Of a stretch of 52,614 bases of DNA, positions 46,235-52,614 are shown piece by piece. Made by a program: the position numbers and the translations under genes. A model generated the notes under the pieces. The model worked only from the letters and a program-made list of their open reading frames with translations, did no database searches and was not told where the DNA came from. This stretch comes from Bacteroidales bacterium (GTDB lineage Bacteria; Bacteroidota; Bacteroidia; Bacteroidales; PUMT01). The stretch lies in NCBI GenBank assembly GCA_007132715.1, contig SLOE01000020.1:1-52614 (forward strand). Reading direction: 5' to 3'. Numbering within the stretch: the first letter of the stretch is position 1; each line of letters begins with the position of its first letter.

Positions 46235-47455
46235 ATGGAGTTCAATATAGATAAAATAAGAGAAGATTTTCCTATCCTTAAGAGGACGGTACACAATAGG
46301 CGGCTGGTGTATTTCGACAATGCCGCCACAACTCAGAAGCCCCTGGATGTGATTGAATCGATGGACCGGGTGTACCGTGAGACCAACAGCAATATACACA
46401 GAGGTGTACATTACCTCAGTGACCTGACCACACGGCAGTATGAGGAAGCCCGTGAAACAGTACGCCGCTTTATAAATGCGAGGCATGACCATGAGATCAT
46501 TTTTACAGGGGGGACAACTGCCGGGATCAACCTTGCAGCTTTCAGTCTCGGCGAGAAGTATATACATGAGAATGATGAGATCATAATTTCTGCCATGGAG
46601 CACCATGCCAATATTGTTCCCTGGCAGATGTTGTGTGAAAGGAAGAAGGCAAAGCTCAGGATAATTCCCATTAATGATGACGGGGAACTCATTACCGCTG
46701 AATATGAAAAGCTTTTCAGCGACCGGACCAGGCTGGTGTCACTGACGCATGTCGCCAACTCGATCGGGACGGTCAACCCGGTCAGGGAGATGATCGCACT
46801 GGCTCATGAAAGAGGGGTGCGGGTAATTATAGACGGGGCCCAGGCCGTACAGCACGGGAAAGTTGATGTTCAGGATCTGGACGCCGATATGTACATATTC
46901 TCGGGGCACAAGATGTACGGCCCGACCGGTATAGGGGTTCTCTACGGCAAGGAAAGCCTGCTTGAGGAGATACCGCCGTATCAGACTGGCGGAGAGATGG
47001 TTGATCAGGTAACATTTGAAAAGACAACGTTCAACCGCCTTCCCTTCAAGTTTGAGGCTGGCACTCCGAATTATATTGGAGCCATAGGGCTGGGAGCAGC
47101 GCTTGAATACCTTGAAAGAACCGGACTTGAAAAAATTGCCGCTCATGAAAAAGACCTTCTTGAATATGCAACCCGCCGCCTTTCATCTGTCGGCGGGCTG
47201 CACATGTTTGGCAATGCCCGGAACAAGATCAGTGTTATTTCCTTTGTACTTGAGGATATCCATCCATACGATGCCGGAATGGTGATCGACAAGTACGGTA
47301 TTGCGGTTCGTACTGGCACCCATTGTGCCCAGCCGGTAATGGACCGGTTCGGTATAAGGGGTACGATAAGGGCCTCGATGGCCATGTACAATACGCGCGA
47401 AGAGGTTGACAGGCTTTGCGAAGCCATTGAGAAGGTAAAGGAGATGTTTAGCTGA
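46235..47455 (+). CDS. sufS: Cysteine desulfurase SufS
   Basis: 406 residues. A PLP enzyme that takes sulfur from cysteine for Fe-S clusters. The PLP lysine is K226 in FSGHKMYGPTG. The cofactor-stacking His lies in MEHHANIVPW (122-131). The active cysteine is C364 in RTGTHCAQP, in the short loop of the SufS (class II) type. It is coupled to sufD and passes sulfur to SufE, encoded 162 bases downstream after a block of tandem hairpins. Confidence 0.97.
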   Translation: MEFNIDKIREDFPILKRTVHNRRLVYFDNAATTQKPLDVIESMDRVYRETNSNIHRGVHYLSDLTTRQYEEARETVRRFINARHDHEIIFTGGTTAGINLAAFSLGEKYIHENDEIIISAMEHHANIVPWQMLCERKKAKLRIIPINDDGELITAEYEKLFSDRTRLVSLTHVANSIGTVNPVREMIALAHERGVRVIIDGAQAVQHGKVDVQDLDADMYIFSGHKMYGPTGIGVLYGKESLLEEIPPYQTGGEMVDQVTFEKTTFNRLPFKFEAGTPNYIGAIGLGAALEYLERTGLEKIAAHEKDLLEYATRRLSSVGGLHMFGNARNKISVISFVLEDIHPYDAGMVIDKYGIAVRTGTHCAQPVMDRFGIRGTIRASMAMYNTREEVDRLCEAIEKVKEMFS

Positions 47456-47474
47456 TTGCCGTTTGCGTGCAGGC

Positions 47475-47550
47475 ACTGACGGGTGCTGACATGCCTGCCT
47501 GTTGCAGGGCGGGGACTGATGGTGCTGACAACCTGCTTGTTGCAGGGGCT
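47475..47550 (+). repeat. Imperfect tandem duplication with two hairpins, between sufS and sufE
   Basis: Copy 1 (47475-47514) and copy 2 (47515-47550) share ACTGAYGG-type starts, GGTGCTGACA and a CCTGC-NTGTT-GCAGG hairpin. The arms CCTGC/GCAGG are identical in both copies while loops and flanks differ. The 162-base gap 47456-47617 contains no other gene. It could shape the sufS-sufE mRNA. Confidence 0.55.
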
Positions 47551-47617
47551 ATATGCTGCCTGACATGGGAGGGAGATACCGGAGGCAAAACCGGATAAAA
47601 TATTAACACTTTTTTAC

Positions 47618-48067
47618 ATGGATATAGAAAAAGTTCAGAAAGAGATAGTTGAAGAGTTTGAGATATTCGACGACTGGATGGACAAGTACAATTACCTGAT
47701 AGAACTCAGCAAATCACTGCCGGTCATTGACGGGAAATATAAAAAGCCGGAATACCTCATAGAGGGCTGCCAGTCCCGCGTATGGCTGCATGCCGGGATG
47801 CAGGACGGTAAGGTTGTTTATACTGCCGACAGCGACGCTGTAATAACCAAGGGAATTATCGCGCTTCTGGTACGGGTGCTGTCGGACAGGAAACCTGATG
47901 AGATCATAAACAATGATCTTTGGTTCATTGACACGATAGGCCTTAAGGAGAACCTTTCACCCACCAGATCGAACGGACTGGTTTCCATGATAAAACAGAT
48001 GAAACTGTATGCCCTGGCGTACAAGGCAAAAAGTGAAAAAACAGATGACGATGGAAAAACAGGATAA
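47618..48067 (+). CDS. sufE: Sulfur acceptor protein SufE
   Basis: 149 residues. It accepts persulfide sulfur from SufS and hands it to SufB. The acceptor cysteine is C51 in LIEGCQSRVWL. The DWMDKYNYLIELSKSLP start is typical. Its end overlaps the next reading frame by about 20 bases, so the two are translationally coupled. Confidence 0.96.
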   Translation: MDIEKVQKEIVEEFEIFDDWMDKYNYLIELSKSLPVIDGKYKKPEYLIEGCQSRVWLHAGMQDGKVVYTADSDAVITKGIIALLVRVLSDRKPDEIINNDLWFIDTIGLKENLSPTRSNGLVSMIKQMKLYALAYKAKSEKTDDDGKTG

Positions 48068-48374
48068 CTACCTTGAACTTGAGGCGGAGGTTGGCCGGGT
48101 GCTCAAGAACATTTATGATCCCGAGATACCGGTCAGCATCTATGATCTGGGACTGATCTATGAGATAATTGTCGATGAAGAACAGAAGGTCGAGATAGTG
48201 ATGACGCTCACCGCTCCCAACTGCCCTATGGTTGACGAGCTGATGGCCGAGATCAATGAAAAGGTGAGGGCCATTGAAGGGGTAAACGACCTCGTTATAA
48301 ACTTGACTTTTGACCCGCCATGGGACAAAAGCATGATGAGTGAGGAGGCCATGCTTGAGCTGGGGCTTCTCTGA
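48045..48374 (+). CDS. sufT: SufT-type Fe-S maturation protein (DUF59/MIP18 family)
   Basis: 109 residues from the ATG at 48045; an ATG two codons later is equally possible. Members help Fe-S cluster carriage and target maturation. The core reads YDPEIPVSIYDLGLIYEI, then MTLTAPNCPMVDEL with the conserved Cys, and LTFDPPWDKSMMSEEA. It overlaps the sufE end and closes the sufBCDSE-T operon. No A-type carrier (sufA) is in the window. Confidence 0.92.
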   Translation: MTMEKQDNYLELEAEVGRVLKNIYDPEIPVSIYDLGLIYEIIVDEEQKVEIVMTLTAPNCPMVDELMAEINEKVRAIEGVNDLVINLTFDPPWDKSMMSEEAMLELGLL

Positions 48375-48454
48375 TGCTGCTGCCAAACACGAACCCTGCG
48401 ACGGCCTCTGTCTATCTGGTCTTTAGACTCCCGTTATTTTTTTAGCAAATTTTA

Positions 48455-48486
48455 ATTGGGTAATTAAGTATTTTTTTGTACTTTTA
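48455..48486 (+). promoter_or_regulatory. Promoter of the rrf2 gene
   Basis: ATTG (48455-48458) is followed after 20 bases by TACTTTTA (48479-48486), which matches TAnnTTTG at all but the last fixed position. The start would be near 48493. The -7 box forms the left end of the dyad at 48479-48511. Confidence 0.45.
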
Positions 48487-48511
48487 TCCTACAAAACAGA
48501 TAGGAAAAGTA
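48479..48511 (+). promoter_or_regulatory. Dyad over the rrf2 promoter, candidate operator
   Basis: TACTTTT(AT)CCTA (48479-48491) is an inverted match of TAGGAAAAGTA (48501-48511), except for two extra bases in the left arm. It overlaps the -7 box and the start point, as expected for autorepression by a dimeric Rrf2 protein. Binding is inferred from position only. Confidence 0.45.
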
Positions 48512-48530
48512 GTATATAATATTTAAAGTC

Positions 48531-48977
48531 ATGAAGGTCAACACAAAAACAAGATACGGGATAAGGACACTGATGGAACTGGCCCGTAATGACTCGGGTG
48601 CCGGGATGCACCAGAAGGACATTGCGGTCAACCAGGATATATCTTACAAGTATCTTGACCACATTATCGCACAGTTGAAATCTTCAGGGCTCATTGTACC
48701 GGTATCAGGCAGGAAAAGCGGCTACAGGCTTACCAGGAAGCCTGAAGAGATAGCTGTTTATGATGTCTTTACCGCTTTTAATTCAACACTGGCCCTGCTG
48801 GATTGCCTTTTTGACGGTGAACTTTGCGAGAAGCATGAGAGATGTGCAGCCAGGGAGTTTTGGGATGGCCTCAACTCGGTTATTGAGAATTACCTGAAGG
48901 ATAGAACGATAGGTGACCTGATAGACAGGCAGTCCGCCCTTGAAAGTCAGCAGGGGGGACTGGCATATCAGATTTGA
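48531..48977 (+). CDS. Rrf2-family transcription regulator with IscR-like cysteine triad
   Basis: 148 residues. The N-terminal winged helix (about 1-70) starts KVNTKTRYGIRTLMELA and has the GRKSGYRLTR wing. The ligand region has C92, C99 and C105 (spacing C-x6-C-x5-C), close to the [2Fe-2S] site of IscR (C92, C98, C104). It is therefore probably an Fe-S or redox sensor. It follows sufT by 156 bases but has its own promoter and a dyad over it. The likely targets are itself, suf, and perhaps the YceI/barrel genes downstream. Confidence 0.9.
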   Translation: MKVNTKTRYGIRTLMELARNDSGAGMHQKDIAVNQDISYKYLDHIIAQLKSSGLIVPVSGRKSGYRLTRKPEEIAVYDVFTAFNSTLALLDCLFDGELCEKHERCAAREFWDGLNSVIENYLKDRTIGDLIDRQSALESQQGGLAYQI

Positions 48978-49060
48978 CAGTTAACCGGTTTATAAACTGC
49001 CGGCTGTATCCTGCAAAGGGCCTGCCGGCCAAATTCAGTTAAATTATGGTTGCAATTATA

Positions 49061-49633
49061 ATGAAATACTTACTCTTACTGTCGGCAATGTTTTTGATCG
49101 GCAGGGCTGATGCCCAGGTCAAAACATACAGCCCGAACGGTGAATCCTACATCATGGTTAAAGGAACCTCTACCCTGCATGACTGGGAGATGATATCAGA
49201 AAACGTAGACGGTGTGATACGGCTGAAGATGAACGGGGATGGTGTACCCGGGAATATTGATCACCTCGTGTTGACGATGCAGAAGGCGACGCTAAAAAGC
49301 AGTCAGTCAGGACTGGACAGGAGGGCGTATGATGCCTTGAATGCAGGAAGGCACCCCGAAATAACTTTCAGGATGGACGGACCCGGGATGGTGAGAGAAA
49401 ACGGAGACAGCTATATAATGAGTACCGAAGGTTACCTGACAGTTGCCGGTGAGACCAGGAAGATCAATGTACGGGCAACATGTGTCAATGGAGATGGAAA
49501 CAGACTGATATGCTCGGGTTCGCGAAGCCTTAAGATGTCTGATTTCGATATTGACCCGCCTGTAATGATGTTTGGGGCTCTTCGTACCGGTGATGAGGTA
49601 ACTGTTGATTACAGGCTGGTTTATACAGAATAG
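49061..49633 (+). CDS. YceI-family exported protein
   Basis: 190 residues from the ATG at 49061; an ATG five codons upstream is also open. A signal peptide (MKYLLLLSAMFLIGRADAQ) leads into a lipocalin-like YceI domain. The motif VKGTSTLHDWEM marks the first strand, and MSDFDIDPPVMMFGALRTGDEVTV marks the end (given here as MSDFDIDPPVMMFG and ALRTGDEVTV). YceI proteins bind isoprenoid-like lipids in the periplasm; the ligand here is unknown. It is the first of three exported-protein genes on the same strand. Confidence 0.9.
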   Translation: MKYLLLLSAMFLIGRADAQVKTYSPNGESYIMVKGTSTLHDWEMISENVDGVIRLKMNGDGVPGNIDHLVLTMQKATLKSSQSGLDRRAYDALNAGRHPEITFRMDGPGMVRENGDSYIMSTEGYLTVAGETRKINVRATCVNGDGNRLICSGSRSLKMSDFDIDPPVMMFGALRTGDEVTVDYRLVYTE

Positions 49634-49711
49634 TACAGTCTTGATGCTTTTAGCCTAATTGAGGTTAATTCAGTTAATACGTTTGTGTGATCTGCCCAAA
49701 AACATCAATCA

Positions 49712-50368
49712 TTGAATCTGAAATTCATAACATCTGTTGTTTTTATTCTGCTACTGCCTGAAGTATACAGTTCCGGCGGTAACGAACTGACAGTGGCAGG
49801 TGTGCCGGGTGATCGCAGCATAATTGTCTATACCATCAACAATAACAGCTGGCTCACATTGTCGGGCACAACAAATGTGAACGCTTTTGAGTGCAGATCG
49901 GGTGGTGCAAAAACAACTGGTAATCTCACCGTTGAGGCGGTATTTTATGATGACAGGATAGCTCTTTCCGATGCCGTTATTCTTGTCGACATCAGCTCCT
50001 TTGACTGCAGGAATCCCCTTATCAACAGGGATATGCAGAGGGCGATGGGAGGTGGTAACGGTTCTGTTATAGAGATCCGTGTTGTTGAAGTCGGGCTGCA
50101 TGAGGATATGGAGAACAAGGACAACGGAAAGATCACTGTAAATACTCACATCACCATCAACGGAATTACAAACAGGAAAGATCTTGATGTAAGATGGAGC
50201 CGTGAACATGATACCGGTTACCGCTTTGAGGGATCGGCAGATCTTCTCATGTCGCATTTCAGTATAGATCCTCCCAGCCCTGCTCTCGGTCTTGTGAAGG
50301 TTGATGACAGGATAAAGATAGACTTTAATTACATTGTCCGGCCCGATATGATCTCAGGTCTGGATTAG
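49712..50368 (+). CDS. Divergent YceI-like exported protein
   Basis: 218 residues from a TTG start. A signal peptide is present (FITSVVFILLLPEVYS). The domain is weakly similar to the previous protein: NNSWLTLSGTTNVNAFEC at the first strand, and SHFSIDPPSPALGLVKVDD before the last strand. It is therefore a second YceI-type lipocalin with an inserted loop. The start is 78 bases after the first YceI gene. A paired role with its neighbours is inferred from order only. Confidence 0.78.
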   Translation: MNLKFITSVVFILLLPEVYSSGGNELTVAGVPGDRSIIVYTINNNSWLTLSGTTNVNAFECRSGGAKTTGNLTVEAVFYDDRIALSDAVILVDISSFDCRNPLINRDMQRAMGGGNGSVIEIRVVEVGLHEDMENKDNGKITVNTHITINGITNRKDLDVRWSREHDTGYRFEGSADLLMSHFSIDPPSPALGLVKVDDRIKIDFNYIVRPDMISGLD

Positions 50369-50392
50369 TTCAAACAGTTAAAAATTTTAAAA

Positions 50393-51685
50393 ATGCGAAA
50401 GATTCTTTTTAAGGCGGTTATATTCTCCGCCATAACATTTACGGTTACCGGTCAGGATATACATTTACAGAACTGGAGGCCGAATGACCGGCGCGGGCTA
50501 AACGTATTTGAAGCCCCTGTCAGTGACACGGCCGGATACACAGGATTCAGGGTAAGGCTGGGTGGTGATTTTGCCATGCAGTTCCAGGGACTTGACCAGA
50601 GCAATGATGCCGGGAACCTGGTTGATCTCGGGACCAATTTTAACCTTCCGTCTGCAAATCTCAACCTCGATGTTCAACTGGCAGACGGGATGAGAATGCA
50701 TCTGAAGACCTACCTTTCATCACGGCACCACCCGGAAGCCTGGATAAAGGGCGGACATCTGCTTGTCAGCAATCTCAATTTTATCAGCCCGGGATTTCTG
50801 GAAGGATTTATGGAATATGCAACCATCAGCATCGGGCTTGATGAGTTCAATTACGGTGATGCACACTTTAGGCGCAGTGATAATGCGCGGGGGATATTCA
50901 ACCCGTTTGTAGGGAACTATATTATGGATGCCTTTGCCACCGAAGCATTTGGTGAGATAACCCTGCAGCGGAACGGTTTTCTTGCAGTGATCGGGCTGAC
51001 AAACGGTAAGCTTAACCAGAGTGTTGTCGTTAATGAGAACAGTGACAACAAACCATCATTCTACGGGAAGCTTGGATTTGACAGGCAGATTGATGATGAC
51101 CTGAGGGTCAGGCTGACCGGTTCCTGGTACATCAATACCGGTACAACTACCGGTACATGGCTTTATGGGGGAGACCGTGCAGGATCAAGGTATTTCAACG
51201 TACTTCACTCCCTGGCCGATCCTGTAGCCGGCCTGCCTGCCGAGGGAGGCAGTTTTGACGGGAGGTTCAATTCACGCTTCACTAAATTGACAGCCTTGCA
51301 GGTCAACCCTTTTGTTAAGTATGGCAGAATAGAATTTTTCGGTATACTGGAGCATGCAAACGGAAGCAATGAGTTTACACAACCTGTCGCTGATAAGGAG
51401 GGTGCCTTTACACAGCTTGCCGGAGAATTGCTCTACAGGTTCGGACGGGATGAGAATTTCTACGTGGGGGGAAGATATAATACCGTAAGCGGTAAGATGA
51501 GAGAGAGTGCTGCTGATAATATGGTGATCAACAGGTTCAATATTGGAGGCGGCTGGTTCATGACACAGAATGTGCTAACCAAAATCGAATATGTGAACCA
51601 GAGTTACAAAGGCGATGCATGGGCCGGAAGGTTTGCCGGTGCCGGGTTCAGCGGTTTTGTGCTTGAGGCGGTAATCGGGTTTTAG
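50393..51685 (+). CDS. Outer-membrane beta-barrel protein, porin-like
   Basis: 430 residues. A signal peptide ends near T-V-T-G-Q (20). The mature protein shows alternating polar and hydrophobic strands with aromatic girdle residues throughout, for example GFRVRLGGDFAMQFQGL, and the final strand GFVLEAVIGF ends in Phe, the usual barrel-assembly signal. It could be a porin or a channel; no specific family is recognised. It starts 24 bases after the YceI-like gene and is probably co-transcribed with both YceI genes. A strong terminator follows. Confidence 0.8.
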   Translation: MRKILFKAVIFSAITFTVTGQDIHLQNWRPNDRRGLNVFEAPVSDTAGYTGFRVRLGGDFAMQFQGLDQSNDAGNLVDLGTNFNLPSANLNLDVQLADGMRMHLKTYLSSRHHPEAWIKGGHLLVSNLNFISPGFLEGFMEYATISIGLDEFNYGDAHFRRSDNARGIFNPFVGNYIMDAFATEAFGEITLQRNGFLAVIGLTNGKLNQSVVVNENSDNKPSFYGKLGFDRQIDDDLRVRLTGSWYINTGTTTGTWLYGGDRAGSRYFNVLHSLADPVAGLPAEGGSFDGRFNSRFTKLTALQVNPFVKYGRIEFFGILEHANGSNEFTQPVADKEGAFTQLAGELLYRFGRDENFYVGGRYNTVSGKMRESAADNMVINRFNIGGGWFMTQNVLTKIEYVNQSYKGDAWAGRFAGAGFSGFVLEAVIGF

Positions 51686-51763
51686 TTAGCACACTGCTTC
51701 AATCGTATATTGCGGTTTTGTATTCAGTGATCACCATATGCGATCCCGAAAGCATACATTATC

Positions 51764-51806
51764 ACCCCTTTTGCTATCTTGCAGAAGGGGTTGTTTTAAT
51801 TTTATT
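51764..51806 (+). terminator. Terminator after the YceI/barrel genes
   Basis: ACCCCTTTTGC (51764-51774) pairs with GCAGAAGGGGT (51781-51791), 11 bp with one G-U pair and a TATCTT loop. TGTTTTAATTTTAT follows. It lies 78 bases after the barrel gene stop. Confidence 0.8.
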
Positions 51807-51835
51807 TCAACTTAAAGGACCACTACCTATATTTG
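51805..51835 (+). promoter_or_regulatory. Promoter of the P-type ATPase gene
   Basis: TATATTTG (51828-51835) fully matches TAnnTTTG. TTTC (51805-51808) lies 19 bases upstream, a one-mismatch -33 box. The leader would be about 50 bases. Confidence 0.5.
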
Positions 51836-51892
51836 TGAGATATGGCATTAACCATGATTCGGGTAGTGCTCTGGTTTTAGCTTTGTTTTAGT

Positions 51893-52614
51893 ATGAGGCA
51901 ATATGTCCCTGTATTTGTAAGCACTCTTTTGTTTGGAGGGGGACTCGTGATGAGTGTTCTGGATGCCGCGTTTTTTGACCAACGTGTGCAGATTGCCTGG
52001 TATGCCCTGGCATACCTGCCCGTTGGCGCCCCTGTTGTGGTGAGGGCAGGAAGGGAGTTGTTCAGGCTCGATTTTGCAAATGAGTTTTTCCTTATGTCGG
52101 TCGCAACGATCGGGGCCTTTGCAATTGGCGAATATGCAGAGGCCGTTGCCGTGATGCTCTTCTATGAGGTTGGCGAGCTTTTCCAGGCGAATGCCGTTAA
52201 CAGGGCAAGGGGAAACATAAAGGCATTGCTTGACCTGAGGCCGGACCGGGCAACGGTAAGGCGCGACGGTGAATGGCTCACGGTTAAACCCGATGATGTG
52301 GCGAAGGGTGAGATCATCATGGTAAGGCCCGGGGAGAAGGTCCCTCTCGACGGGGAGCTGGCATCTGAAGGCGCCACCTTAAACACTGCCGCCATAACGG
52401 GAGAGAGCAGGCCCGACAGGATCAGCCGGGGCGACAAGGTTCTGGCCGGGTCGGTAAACCTTGACGGGGTGATCGAGGTAGGCACCACCCGGGTTTTTGC
52501 CGACAGCTCCCTTTCGCGTATCCTGGCTCTTGTTGAGGAGGCCGGACACAGGAAGGCTCCCACCGAAAGGTTCATGCGCCGTTTTGCAAGGTATTACACA
52601 CCGCTGGTGATGGC
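51893..52614 (+). CDS. Heavy-metal P1B-type ATPase, N-terminal part (partial)
   Basis: 240 residues are visible; the gene runs off the window. An in-frame TAG just upstream (51878) fixes the start near 51893. Hydrophobic helices at about 5-25, 34-50 and 62-95 precede the actuator domain, which has VRPGEKVPLDGEL and the phosphatase motif TGES in NTAAITGESRPD. The start of the next helix pair follows (FARYYTPLVM). No N-terminal HMA metal-binding domain (GMxCxxC) is present. The sequence pattern resembles Zn/Cd (ZntA-type) exporters, but the CPC motif, DKTG phosphorylation site and metal-selecting residues lie beyond the edge. Confidence 0.88.
   Translation, partial: MRQYVPVFVSTLLFGGGLVMSVLDAAFFDQRVQIAWYALAYLPVGAPVVVRAGRELFRLDFANEFFLMSVATIGAFAIGEYAEAVAVMLFYEVGELFQANAVNRARGNIKALLDLRPDRATVRRDGEWLTVKPDDVAKGEIIMVRPGEKVPLDGELASEGATLNTAAITGESRPDRISRGDKVLAGSVNLDGVIEVGTTRVFADSSLSRILALVEEAGHRKAPTERFMRRFARYYTPLVM

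Overview
The window is a chromosomal segment of a Bacteroidota member, most likely order Bacteroidales or a close relative. Lineage markers are SprA (the type IX secretion translocon), the LpxC-FabZ fusion, RprX/RprY, an IPExxxVDY-family protein, DUF4105 and DUF4249 proteins, an ExbB/4-TM/ExbD/ExbD cluster, and promoters of the TTTG-N19-21-TAnnTTTG type instead of sigma70 boxes. Most of the window is housekeeping DNA. I see no rRNA, CRISPR array, insertion sequence, prophage or recognisable defence locus.

Left part (1-11.7 kb): the 3' end of a DUF4249 gene converges on a DUF4105 gene. Then come rprX-rprY, the acpP-fabF-rnc-IPExxxVDY operon (fatty acid synthesis and RNA processing), purN, an M23 peptidase with an altered zinc site, and leuS. 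At 11.9-12.2 kb there is a tRNA-Arg(CCG) with an unusual elbow pair, its terminator, an inverted copy of part of its 3' end, and a perfect 37-bp tandem repeat, followed by a small lipoprotein gene.

Middle part (12.7-31.9 kb): an exbB-TM-exbD-exbD operon supplies proton-motive force to the outer membrane. It is followed by tRNA-Ser(GGA), tatD-ansA, two NADP-type glutamate dehydrogenase paralogues on either side of dprA, a proline dehydrogenase operon, and then ruvA-sprA-gcvH on the plus strand. Glutamate dehydrogenase, asparaginase and proline dehydrogenase suggest active amino-acid metabolism.

Right part (32-52.6 kb): rimP-nusA-infB (translation/transcription factors) with a hairpin leader; an HD-family gene that has lost its catalytic core, followed by lpxD-lpxC/fabZ-lpxA (lipid A synthesis); thiL; the complete sufBCDSE-sufT operon for Fe-S cluster assembly; and an Rrf2 regulator with an IscR-like cysteine triad. 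After these come two YceI-type exported proteins, an outer-membrane barrel protein, and the 5' part of a P1B-type metal ATPase that runs off the edge.

I did not find an obvious new multi-gene system. The best leads are small: the covarying A19-U56 pair in tRNA-Arg, the core-deleted HD protein kept in the lpx operon, dyads over the rrf2 and suf promoters, the 37-bp repeat, and leader or intercistronic hairpins in the rimP and exb operons.
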